64,000 bases of DNA from Proales similis. Lineage: Eukaryota > Rotifera > Eurotatoria > Ploima > Proalidae. Below, one piece after another: positions 45,970 through 55,778 of this stretch. The stretch spans positions 124,001 through 188,000 of the forward strand of contig JAGVRJ010000004.1 of assembly GCA_019059635.1 (NCBI GenBank), written 5' to 3'. The number at the start of each line of letters is the position of its first letter. The stretch's first letter is position 1. Made by a program: the position numbers and the translations under genes. The notes under the pieces were generated by a model. The model made no database searches and was not told where the DNA came from. It saw only the letters and a program-made list of their open reading frames with translations.

Positions 45970-46081
45970 TTGCAAGGACTGAGATCGAGGCGCGTTCCAG
46001 AGGTGCAAACGAAATGATTATGAAACTGCCGCTCTGTTTGGGAATTGGGAGACAAACGACGATTCTCACGGCTCAGTTTGT

Positions 46082-46087
46082 TTTATT
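46082..46087 (-). terminator. poly(A) signal of CFAP52
   Basis: Minus-strand AATAAA about 92 nt beyond the CFAP52 stop. The next gene on the strand starts about 113 nt later. Confidence 0.6.
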
Positions 46088-46178
46088 TGAGGCATCAGAG
46101 ATTTGACGCAAATGACAAACAAAGAAACGAAAATTGAGGAGAAGAGAGAGAGAGAGGGCGAGAGAATGGTTTGTAGGC

Positions 46179-48428
46179 TTAAAGAGAGCGGGGTAGACGC
46201 CATCTCAGAATGGAGCCATCATCGCTCACAGAGACCACGGTCTGATTGTTGGGACAAATGCGCACTCGCTTCACCTCGCCGCCATGGCCGAATCCGAGCG
46301 CGCATACTTCGCCCTCGTTGTAGCGCCAGACTTTGACCAGCTTGTCAGAGCTGCCTGTGACGAACAAATCGCCGCCGGCGTCTATGTCAAGTCCGTTTAT
46401 GGTGCCGGACTTGGAGGCCTCCAGCTCACGGATCTGTGAGCCGTCGTAACTCTCCCAGTAGGCGATCTTTCGATCAGAGCCGCCGGTCAGAATGTGAAAC
46501 TCCTCCGGATGGTAGGCAATGCATTGAAAAAGAGTGTTGGCAAACAGCACTTGACGTCGCTTGTATCGACTTTTAAAGCGTCAAATGAGCGAATTTCGAT
46601 GATGCCGTTCAATCGCAGGCATCTTACTTCAGGTCCCAGACGATGCAGGTTCCGTCCCAGCTGGCACTCAGACATTCGCTGTTTGATTTGTTTACGCTTA
46701 GCTGCGCCACTGCGTTCTTGTGCTCTTTCATGGTCGCTTCGAGGATTTGATTGTCCGGACGCAGCAGCCACACTCTGACTTGGCCTTCGCCGCCGCCGCT
46801 GATTATCCGGCGGCAGTCCGAAGTCATTGCCAGCGATGTGACACCGCGCGGATGAGCGTCGTTTATTGTGAACATGAGCTTGCCCGATTCTGGATAGAAG
46901 GCTCGAATTTTGCCGTCGTCCCAGCCGCTAATGATCATGCGGCCATCTCTTGAGAACAAAATCGCATTGCAGGTCTTGTTGGGCACTTTGATGCGCAGCA
47001 GCTCTTGGCTGCTGCCCGAGTGCCACACGCGGATGTCCTCGAATGAGCAAGTGGCAAATAACTCAGACGTGCCGCTGTCAAATGTAAAGCATTGTCTCGT
47101 CGCAACAACAACTTTCCATGGCAACACTTACAAGGGAAATACGACGTCGTTTACTGGCTGATTGTGGCAAGTGTTCAGCAGCTCTTGCTTCCACTCTGCG
47201 AGCTGGACGCGGTAAATCTGGGCGTTGACGGTGCCCACAAAGAACTAGCCGCCACAAGAATTAAGAACGTCTGGGCAGCGTTTGGATAAAACTAGCTACC
47301 ATGTGACCGTCTCCTCGCAGCGCAATTGAGCTTATTTCTGAGTCGCATTCGGCGACCTTCTTGGGCTTGAAAGTGGCCGCGGACAACAGCAGCAGACGGC
47401 CTTCTCCTGTGCCGGCCAGAATGTCGCCGTTTTTCAGGCATTGTATGGCCGTGACTCCCGCACTGAATTTGCCCTTCTCGGGGCCAATCGATCGCAGGCG
47501 TCCGTTCACGTGTGAAACTTGCAGCACGTCTCCGGACGTTGTTCCGCAGTAGAACATGTCGTCATTGTCCGACACCTGCTCTCAAGTTCCGTTTTAGTCT
47601 TGCGTCTTGTTGACGAGGCCGCCGCAACTCACCGATATGCAGTTTATTCGACGCTTGATCGTGCCCAGGACGACATCGGTCGGCCGCACTTTTCTGTTGG
47701 CCACGTCAAGCTCCCAAATGCGCAGAGTGTCGCTGTTTGTTCAGGTATTGTTCAATTCCGTCGCAGGTCATTCGGAGCCGAGAGGGCGAACTTACTTGCC
47801 GGCCGTAAAGAACATGTAATCATTGTTGGACGAGGCGGCCAAGCAGGCTGTGATGCCTGAGCTCTTGGCTTGTGCTTGGCAGCCGCAAATGGCCTCTTTG
47901 GCGGCCAAATTCCAGACAACAACGCTTGGGATTGCGATTGCGGTGAAGAGTCGAACTTGTCAAGTGAGAAAAGGCGCTCACCTTCCGTCGTCTTGGCCTC
48001 CGAGCGAGAACAGAAATGAATCAGAGGCCGAAAAGGCCAAGTCGAGCACTTTGACTTTGTGCAGCACAAATCGGGCGTATTGCTGACGCGTTTCGAAATC
48101 CCACACGATTATGTCGGCCTTGAATGTTTAGGTCGGTTAGAAGATGGCTGCAAGTGGACATCGCACCGATCCTATTCACCTTAAATCCCATGTAGGTCAC
48201 TTGACCAGAGGCGATGAATCGGCCGGACGGCGAGACGGCCACGCATGAGACGTTGTTGTTGTGGCCGGTCAGAAACTCCTGACGCCGAGTCTGCAAGTTC
48301 TCCACAATCAGATTGCAGCCGATGGCGTAGACCATGTGCATTCGATCCGGGTGGATTCGCAGGCCGTTGGCAATCCTGCCTTCGAATCCGATCGCACTCT
48401 CAAGCTCCAAGTTTTCAACGCCAGCCAT
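46179..48428 (-). CDS. CFAP52: CFAP52 (WDR16), ciliary WD40 protein
   Basis: Cilia- and flagella-associated double WD40-propeller protein found inside the doublet microtubules of motile cilia. The start at 48428 gives MAGVENLELESAIGFEG. Recognisable blocks: LTGHNNNVSCVAVSPSG, FSAGVTAIQCLKNGDILAGTG, FFVGTVNAQIYRVQL, VVFPFGTSELFATCS (spliced across a 57-nt intron), DIRVWHSGSSQELLRIKVP, SGGGEGQVRVWLL, SASWDGTCIVWDL, YHPEEFHILTGGSDRKIAYW, and the end VSDDGSILRWRLP. At least seven exons with short introns. Length near the 620 residues of the family. A half-conserved X-box lies 182 bp upstream. The presence of this gene argues for motile cilia or flagella in this animal. Confidence 0.95.
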
Positions 48429-48609
48429 TTTGTTCTGTCTGAAAACTATATCTCGAATCAAGCAAATCAACCAGAGCGTGTGTGTGTGTGTGGTCGGCGA
48501 TCGTGAAGAGCAACAACTTGTGTTTCTATTCTTCTTTTTTTTCTTCTCTTCTGTTTGGTTGATTGTCGCCCGTTGCGAGTATATGTGTGCTAATCGCAGC
48601 GAACGCACC

Positions 48610-48623
48610 TTCTCCATGGCAAC
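48610..48623. promoter_or_regulatory. X-box-like site upstream of CFAP52
   Basis: TTCTCCATGGCAAC; on the gene strand GTTGCCATGGAGAA. One half-site (GTTGCCATGG) is perfect and the other is degenerate. It lies 182 bp before the CFAP52 ATG. Weaker than the Chibby and IFT74 sites. Confidence 0.5.
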
Positions 48624-49168
48624 CAAAAGCATATAAACCAAACACAAGCCCACTCGACCACCAATTTAAACTTGCTAGTCACAATAGTCGTTCGTCAGCT
48701 CACGTCTGGCCAGTCGATCGCATTTCGATTTGCAATAAAATTGTCCCAGAAAGCAAAATGCTTTTTCTTTTTTCAATCGGCTCATTGCCTTACGGCATTG
48801 GCAATGTCCCACTGACCCAACCGGCCGGGCTTAATCTTTATCATCGAGGGGAGTATGGAGGCGCACTGGGAGGGTAGAAATGGAAGCTGAATGAGCTCAA
48901 TTGGCCTTGAGGGACACATTGGGTAAGGCAGTCTAGAGAGTGCTGTCTGAAAGTTACGCACTTAACAAGGATTATGCTTGCCTCGTGCGTACCAGCAGCA
49001 GGCGCCTTGAGCTCAGGTGGTTGCCAGACTTGGATCCGATTAGCAGTGATTCAACATATTGGCTAATCGAGTTTATTTAACATTTGCGCCAATATTAGCT
49101 CGTCTGCCAGGATGGATTTGTTCACAATTCAAATTGTTTTACTTGGGCATGAGTGAGCTGAAGCCAAA

Positions 49169-49172
<4 letters not shown>

Positions 49173-49199
<27 letters not shown>
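49173..49199. repeat. (AG)n microsatellite
   Basis: Pure AG dinucleotide array of about 27 bp, flanked by further purine-rich sequence. Confidence 0.9.
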
Positions 49200-49204
<5 letters not shown>

Positions 49205-49742
49205 GGGGGAAGGAGGCACAAGAGGGCGGGCAGATGAGCCAAACAATGAATAAAAATTTGTTGCGTGTGTGCTAAAACAAGACAAGCGAGCAGCAGCCGA
49301 AGAGCGCGCGCTTCTTCGTTTAGATGTTCATGAAGGAGAAAAAGTAGAAAGAAAGAGAGTGAGAGAGGGGGAGGGAGAAAATCTGGTGCGTTTTAGAGCC
49401 GAGTGCAAATCGAACGCGATCAACATGAAGTAATCTGAACCATTCGATTATGATAATCTTTTGGCTGTGGCGCCCAATTGAAAGGCCACATTTACGCAAT
49501 TCCTATTCATTCCTTGGCGCTCTCCTGCCGCTACTCCTGCCAGTGTGTGTGCGTAGCTTTCTAATGCTCTAGTTTCCTAGCCTTAATTGAATTATTACTT
49601 GCATTGGATGCGCTCGCTTGAACGCATCGATCGATCAGACAGGACTCTTCCGGTCTAAGTTACTCCCTCCTGCTCTCGTTTGTAAAAGGCGATTTTCAAT
49701 CAGAATTTTTAGAGGAGATTTTACCAACGAGATTAGATCGTC

Positions 49743-52399
49743 ATGAGCATGATTCAGGTGCTGAACGTCAAGTTGCAGCGTCACGACCGCTCTGTTCCGT
49801 GGGGCTTCAGTTTAAAAGGAGGCAGCGAGTTTCACAGTCCATTTGTGGTCGACAATGTACCTTTTCTCTTCTCTGTGTGGTCACAATGCGAATGCCTTTA
49901 ACGCTCGGTTCTTCAGGTTCAGCCGGGCAGTCTGGCCGACAAATGCTCGGTCAGATCGGGCGATTACATATTGAAGATCGGCAGCACAATAACCGAACAT
50001 CTGGCGCACAACCAGGCGCGCGAGGCCATCATCCAGCAAGGCAACAGTCTCGAGCTCACTCTTCAACGGTAAGTAGGGCAGAAAGTGCACACACTGTTGA
50101 GCTCAAGTCCAGCTAGAGCGGCATGTTTGGCATTAAAAGCGGCGCCGCGCCAACGTCCGAAGATTATCGCATCGAGTACCAATTCCCCGCTCACACGCTC
50201 ATGACACCCGAGAACGTAGAGAATGCGCCAAAGCTCTCGCCCCAAGTATGAGAATGCCCAGTTTGCTTTTGCTTTTCACTCCAGCGGCCAATTTATTTCT
50301 CTTTTGCTCGCGCCAGGTCGGCGTTCAAATTAGTAAAAACAAAGCGTTGCTCACCCAGGCTTATAACAGTCCGATGGGCCTCTACTCGACCCAGAACATT
50401 GCTGATACCCTGGTCACTTCAATGAAAAAGTGCCTCTCTTTTTTTTCCTATTCAGCGGTTGTTGGCTGGACTAACCTGTGGCTAACGTGTGGCATGCTGC
50501 ATGTTGTTTTAGCTGCGACTATGATCTCACCATTCAGCCGATAAATGTGTTCAACACGAATCCGAGGCCGTTCAGCTTGGCCTACACAACTCAGAGTCAG
50601 ACGTGGCGACCAGTCAAGTGGCCAGGATCGACGAGCCAGTCGGTGGCTGTTGACCAAGTTGAGTCAGACGAGTTGAGTCAGTCGGCCATTTCAAGAAACG
50701 CGCTGCTGGTCGCCAAAGCAGAGTCGGTCGATATGAACAACAACGACTCGCCGATTGAAATGAATCGGAAAAGGCCAGAGCAGGAGCAACGAGCCGATTC
50801 GGAAGTGAGAATGCGAACACCATTGGCCGAGTCGAGTAACAAGGACGCTGCGCAAAAGAGCGGCGTCGATCGACCTCAGTCGCGAACATTCCATTTGATC
50901 AAGAAGCGACTCGAAGGACAGCTCAAAGAGAACGACGAGCAATTGGCTCACTCGCTCGAGAGCGTAATTGCTCACCGCCGCAACAGTGCCTCCAACTCAG
51001 AGAGCTTGTGCAAACTTGTCGCACAGCGCTCGTTCGATGTGGAGTGCAAGATTCCCAAGCTCAACGGACGCTCGCAGTCTCTAACCAAATTTGGCATGAA
51101 CGAAGCATGTTCCCTGCCCAGCGAAACGTACGCAGTCTGGTCTAGAACTTGAGCAACAGCTATTTGAGTTTATTATTTGTTTATTGTTTGCCGCTAACCG
51201 CTAACTACGCCACGCTCTCGATCGTTGCTTTTAACGCGCACTTTTGAACGAAAAGCTTGAACGCCAGACACCCGAATGCGTTTGGAACAGGTGCGGATAG
51301 GCCAGCGCTGAATGAACCTTTGCACCACCACAGCAACACTTCTCTGCCTCAAGTAAATTGTCCGACGAATATGACAGACGCTCATTAATCCAAGTGACGT
51401 GCAAATAAACCCGCAGCCAAGACAAGCGCCAGTGGCGGCCCAATTTCAGCCCAAGCCGTTCTACCAGCCAGTTCAAGCGCCAGTGTCTTCTTACCCTCAG
51501 CCTGTCGCCAAGCCAGTTCAATTGCCCGCTCCTCGTAAGTAGACGCCACCGAATCCAGTTGTTCTATCTCTCTATCTTCCTTGTGCCTGTTCAAGCTCGT
51601 CCGGCCGCTACGCCTGCAGGCGGTCAGCGTAATTTCAGTCGAGGAAATCGGGGAAGCGCGATCATGAACCAAGCGTCCAACTCAAATGTGCCAACCTGCG
51701 CCTCGTGTACTCAGCTTATTCGGTGCGTTCTGGTTTTACGAGCCCTGTTCTCAAAGTAATTCAACAAATGCTCGTTTCAAGCGGTCCGTTCATTAGCGCA
51801 GTGGGCAAAATCTGGTGCCCGTCACACTTTGTCTGCGCTCATCCGGCTTGTGGCATGAACCTGATGGACATTGGCTTCGTCGAGGAGAACGGCCAATTGT
51901 ATTGTGAAAAAGACTTTGAAAAGTACTTTGCGCCCACATGTCAAAAGTGCAACACCACCATATTGGGCGAGTGCTGCTACGCATTGGACCGAAGCTTTCA
52001 TCCGGAATGCTTCGCTTGCGCTCACTGGTAAGTGCGACTGAGCTGTTCACACAGAGACAAAAATGAGAACTAAAAGCGAAACAAAAACGAAGCAAACGAC
52101 CGATCGGCTCGGGAAGCTTTCACATCGAAGACGGGCGCCCGTACTGCGCCAAGGACTTTGCCGCTCTATTCTCGGTCAAATGCGTCGGCTGCGAGTTTCC
52201 CATCGAAGCAATGGACAAGTTCGTCGAGGCCATTGGCCAAAAGTGGCACGCCGAATGCTTTACTTGCTCAGTAAGTTCAGCCAGATAAGATCGGCGAGCT
52301 CGACTAATCCTAAGACACTCCAAGTCATGCAATGTGCCATTGAACAGCGGATTCGTGACCAAAGGCAGCAAGCCCTACTGCAAACGACACGCTTACTGA
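49743..52399 (+). CDS. PDZ-LIM protein (Zasp/Enigma family)
   Basis: Z-disc or stress-fibre scaffold that binds alpha-actinin. The N-terminal PDZ (residues about 1-90) carries the PWGFSLKGG ligand loop. A Zasp motif follows ([17 protein letters not shown]). A spliced low-complexity linker holds Ser/Gln/Pro-rich sequence ([20 protein letters not shown]). Three LIM domains close the protein: CASC...CAHPACG, then [27 protein letters not shown], then [29 protein letters not shown] with a last CNVPLNSGF...PYCKRHAY. The C-terminal Tyr fits Enigma proteins (LDB3, PDLIM5, PDLIM7, fly Zasp52). About ten exons. The exact linker splicing between 51.13 and 51.42 kb is uncertain. AATAAA at 52673-52678. 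Muscle expression is inferred. Confidence 0.88.
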
Positions 52400-52672
52400 T
52401 GCCGAAACCGGTTCCGCCACCCATGAATATTTTCTAATTCAATCGATTTCAATTCGACATGTTTTAATGAGCTCTTTTTTTTTATAAGCAATGCCTTCAA
52501 GAATGTAGTGAATGTCCCCTGCGAGATGCCATGCCCGTTTCTTGGATTTGAAACAAGCGAGCACACTTGTCTCCTTCTTGGATCGCTTCTCTCGCAGTTA
52601 CTGCTCTTTTATACCTCAACCTTTTTGATCTCAATCATGTCTCGTCTCTTTTTTAAAGCAATTTCATTAGCG

Positions 52673-52678
52673 AATAAA
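52673..52678 (+). terminator. poly(A) signal of PDZ-LIM gene
   Basis: AATAAA about 275 nt beyond the stop codon at 52397-52399. Confidence 0.5.
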
Positions 52679-52752
52679 ACCTTTCCCTTTTTAGGATTCT
52701 AATCGATTCGAGCTCTGCATTTGTTTTTTCACGCAAGATCTTAAATAATTTT

Positions 52753-52758
52753 TTTATT
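52753..52758 (-). terminator. poly(A) signal of NDUFB3
   Basis: Minus-strand AATAAA about 115 nt beyond the NDUFB3 stop codon. Confidence 0.55.
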
Positions 52759-52872
52759 CAAAAAGCAGCAGCCGAAGCAGCAACTTGAAACATTTTCTAT
52801 TGCTCGATTGGTTGGTGGGTTCTTGAACGACAATTAAAGTGCTGGTTGATCGTGTCAACTCGACTATGCGAC

Positions 52873-53271
52873 TCAATGGTGACCGTGTCCGTGGCCGTGT
52901 TGATCTTTCTTGCCAAACAGGGTCGAATAGGCCGTCTCGAGCGCCACGACGCCAACAAACAATGCCAAGCCCCATTTCATGCCGGTCCAGGCGTTTTTGA
53001 GCACCAGCGTGCGAGGTGGCTCGTAACCGCAGTGTCTATCGAATCGCCAAGCCTCGTTTCGAAGCCACGGGTCTTTTAGTCCGAGCCGAGCCAGTCGCTG
53101 TTTCACGGATGTCAGCTCGGTTGTGTTTTCGACCTTGTACTGGCGCCAGTCTGGCACTTTGAAATCTTCGACATGATGACCCGGCTCGGGTATGTGGTAG
53201 TTGATGACCGAGTTGCTCACACGCGGTCCATGATGATGATGATGATGATCGTGGTGGTGCTCACCGCCCAT
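52873..53271 (-). CDS. NDUFB3: NDUFB3 (B12), mitochondrial complex I subunit
   Basis: Accessory subunit of the membrane arm of NADH:ubiquinone oxidoreductase in the inner mitochondrial membrane. Single exon, 132 residues. Family core: VPDWRQYKVENTTELTSVKQ, RLARLGLKDPWLRNEAWR, then one membrane span (WGLALFVGVVALETAYSTLF). The short basic/aromatic core and single span fit B12. Both ends are His-rich (HHHDHHHHHHG at the start, GHGHGHH at the end). It starts 176 bp behind the OLA1 stop on the same strand. Confidence 0.9.
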   Translation of the reverse strand: MGGEHHHDHHHHHHGPRVSNSVINYHIPEPGHHVEDFKVPDWRQYKVENTTELTSVKQRLARLGLKDPWLRNEAWRFDRHCGYEPPRTLVLKNAWTGMKWGLALFVGVVALETAYSTLFGKKDQHGHGHGHH

Positions 53272-53447
53272 TCTTTTCTATTTTGTTTTAGTTTGAAGAG
53301 AAATAGCACTTTGGTTTCCAAGGGGTTTTAAGCCCTTTTACAGTGACTCTGTTCAAGCGAACAAATCGGGTTTCGGGTTTTAGAGCCAATTTTATTCAGC
53401 ACCGCAATAAATAATAAGGCACTCGGACACTCGTGAGCTGAGCGTGT

Positions 53448-54647
53448 CTATTTCTTGCCCGCAGTGAGACCAGCGCCAGCGTTGAATTTAAACAAAATGA
53501 TGTCGCCATCCTCAACAACGTAAAGCTTTCCCTGCTGTCTGTACTTGCCAGCCGCCTTCACTCCGGCTTCGTTCTCATGCTCGACCAAGTCGGCGTACTT
53601 CATCACTTCGGCCATAATAAAGCCCTTCTCAAAGTCAGTGTGAATACGACCCGCAGCCTGAGGGGCCTTGGTGCCGACTTGAATCGTCCAGCATTTGACT
53701 TCGTCCGGACCGGCGGTGAAAAAGTAGCCAAGATTGAGCGCTTTGTAACCAGTGGTTATGATTTTGTCCATTTGACTGGGCGCGCCAGTCGCCTCGATGT
53801 GTTTGGCGCGCGCCTCGTCCGACTCCATCTCTTGGAGACTGAGCTCGTAGGCTGCACTGAATGGAATGGCAGTGGCGCCCGGGTCGTTCTCGTCGAGCCA
53901 CTGCTTAATTTTGGGCAGCCATTTGCTCTTTTTCTTGAGGTAGCCCTGCTCGCTCATGTTTATGAGGTAGACCATGGGCTTGCTGGTGAGCATTAGATGC
54001 TTGTTGAGCACCTCAATCTCCTTGTCGTTCCAGTCATGGTATCTGACCCCTTTCTTTTCGTTGGCAAGCAGATCGACTATTTTGTGCACGACCTCGTACT
54101 CAAACTTGAGCGTTTTCTCGCCCGCGCGAACAACCCGCTTCTCCAGATCGTCGTGGATCTTCTGGATGTAGTCGAGATCTTTCAATCTGAGCTCATCGTT
54201 TATGATCTGAATGTCGCGGATCGGGTCAACGTCGCCCTCCACGTGGATGATGTCCTCATCTTCGAACACACGAAGCATGTGGAAAATGCCGTCGCAGGCC
54301 TTTATGTGACTGAGGAAAGCGTTTCCCAGTCCCTTGCCTTCGTTGGCGCCCTGCACAAGACCGGCAATGTCGACTACGTTGAGAAAGGCGGGCACTTTGC
54401 TGGCCGGATTGTACTTTTCGCAAAGAACGCCGAATCGAGGATCGGGCACCGGTACTCGTCCCTCGTTCGGGTCAATTGTGCAGAAAGGAAAGTTCTCCGC
54501 AGCTGCCTGCAGCCTCGTCAATATGTTGAAGAAGGTGCTCTTTCCGACGTTGGGCAAGCCGACGATGCCCATCTTAAGATTGGTGCCCAGACGGCCGATG
54601 ATCGGCTTTCGTTCATTAGTCTCAGTCTGCTTCTTCTTCGGTGGCAT
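53448..54647 (-). CDS. OLA1: OLA1, Obg-like ATPase 1 (YchF family)
   Basis: Cytosolic translation-related P-loop NTPase of the YchF subfamily, which prefers ATP. Single exon, 399 residues, against 396 in human. P-loop GLPNVGKST (about residue 32), switch region [11 protein letters not shown]3 [16 protein letters not shown], and the altered G4 motif NMSE in place of NKxD, which marks the ATP preference. A coiled-coil insert follows and then a TGS domain ([26 protein letters not shown]). The lysine-rich N-terminus (PPKKK) is typical. A minus-strand AATAAA lies at about 53390. Confidence 0.97.
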   Translation of the reverse strand: MPPKKKQTETNERKPIIGRLGTNLKMGIVGLPNVGKSTFFNILTRLQAAAENFPFCTIDPNEGRVPVPDPRFGVLCEKYNPASKVPAFLNVVDIAGLVQGANEGKGLGNAFLSHIKACDGIFHMLRVFEDEDIIHVEGDVDPIRDIQIINDELRLKDLDYIQKIHDDLEKRVVRAGEKTLKFEYEVVHKIVDLLANEKKGVRYHDWNDKEIEVLNKHLMLTSKPMVYLINMSEQGYLKKKSKWLPKIKQWLDENDPGATAIPFSAAYELSLQEMESDEARAKHIEATGAPSQMDKIITTGYKALNLGYFFTAGPDEVKCWTIQVGTKAPQAAGRIHTDFEKGFIMAEVMKYADLVEHENEAGVKAAGKYRQQGKLYVVEDGDIILFKFNAGAGLTAGKK

Positions 54648-55241
54648 GGCGGCTCTGATTCTAAACTCGTTGCTTGACTAGATTCTCAATTAAATGAGAA
54701 AAAAAAATTGTTAATAAAAGTAAATGCAAAGTGCACAGAGACTGCTTGAAGATGATTGCATTCAGCAGCAGCTTTCACCGCTGCTCGTTGGCTGGTTGAT
54801 TTTGCAAGGCTGAATACCCGACGCTTCTCGCATTGCTTCTGCGCATGTCTTTTCATTGCTTGCAATTTTCATTACTAATCTAACTTTGCCTTAACTACGA
54901 GGTTTAACTGTATCGCTCGTTCAGTAAGCTCTATCTTCCCCCCCCCCTTTCAAAAATCACAGAACTGAGCGAATGAACGAACGCCAAAAACCAGCGCCGA
55001 TTTAAAAAGAAAACCTCAAAATTTTCTATAATTTTATTTAAATTTTTAAAATTAAAAAGGCTAAAAATCATATTAAATATAATGTTGCCGACCATTATCG
55101 ACGATCAATGCTGAAAAATTCATATTGTATTTGGATAATTTTATAGCTTTTAGCTTATTGGTTAGTTATTTTTAAGTTTTAGTCAGTTGATTTCAGCGTT
55201 AATGTCATTAAATAGTAGCGATTCTATATTATGCCTGATTA
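54648..55241. other. AT-rich spacer
   Basis: 594 bp upstream of OLA1 and downstream of the orphan ORF. It has a C10 run near 54939-54949 and then very AT-rich sequence with A/T runs (55010-55085). It should hold the OLA1 promoter near its left end. No gene is seen. Confidence 0.5.
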
Positions 55242-55733
55242 TTATTCGTTTACGTTTAAATGAGTCACTGGCACTTGTTGGCCCTGAACAAAGCGGTGGA
55301 TGCCCAGATATTCACTGGCATTCTCTTTAGACTGTCTGAAGACCTGTCCAAACCCATGCGGCTTAAGACTTGTTGGATCAAATTGGCCTGTGTAAAGGAG
55401 GCCATCACCGTTCGAAAACAGCACCGGTGTGTTTTTCACAATTGAGCCGTTTTGGAAAAACGCTCCCATCTTGTAGGGAGAAGCATGATCATTGAGAGTG
55501 ATGATCTTGAATTCACATTTAAATCTGCAATCTTGATCGACAAAGATTAAATTCGATTCATTTGTTTGATAAGCGATTAGCTCTACACCTTGGATGAAGA
55601 AGCCTCTTTTAATCTCGGAAAGCTGGTCACCGATTGAGACGCAATGTTTTTCGAATAGTACAGTGTCTGCGTAGACCTCTTGAATCAAGTTGAAGCCCCA
55701 TGGACAAGTAGTTTGGGTATGGTTTTGGCTCAT
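55242..55733 (-). CDS. orphan ORF in AT-rich island
   Basis: Open frame of 163 residues from the first true ATG (55733, MSQNHTQTTCPWGF), with no introns. I recognise no family. The segment GLLYTGQFDP...PHGFGQVF loosely recalls a single MORN unit (YxGxF...GxGxxF), which is not enough for a call. No signal peptide or membrane span. Codon use is more AT-rich than in every neighbour, and it sits beside a tRNA-derived repeat, so it could be a recent insertion, a lineage-specific gene or chance. Confidence 0.35.
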   Translation of the reverse strand: MSQNHTQTTCPWGFNLIQEVYADTVLFEKHCVSIGDQLSEIKRGFFIQGVELIAYQTNESNLIFVDQDCRFKCEFKIITLNDHASPYKMGAFFQNGSIVKNTPVLFSNGDGLLYTGQFDPTSLKPHGFGQVFRQSKENASEYLGIHRFVQGQQVPVTHLNVNE

Positions 55734-55778
55734 AGTATTTCCGCGACTTGTTTGATGAGATAAGCTGATTGGTGGCAC

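Larger units (their letters stand above)
48429..49742. promoter_or_regulatory. divergent region, CFAP52 / PDZ-LIM gene
   Basis: 1.3 kb head-to-head spacer. It holds a GT tract near 48478-48491, the X-box-like site at 48610-48623, and GA tracts (49173-49199 and around 49358-49376). Should contain both promoters. No gene is seen. Confidence 0.55.
52400..52872. other. convergent 3' spacer, PDZ-LIM / NDUFB3
   Basis: 473-bp tail-to-tail spacer with poly(A) signals for both genes: AATAAA at 52673-52678 (+) and a minus-strand copy at 52753-52758. No gene is seen. Confidence 0.6.
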
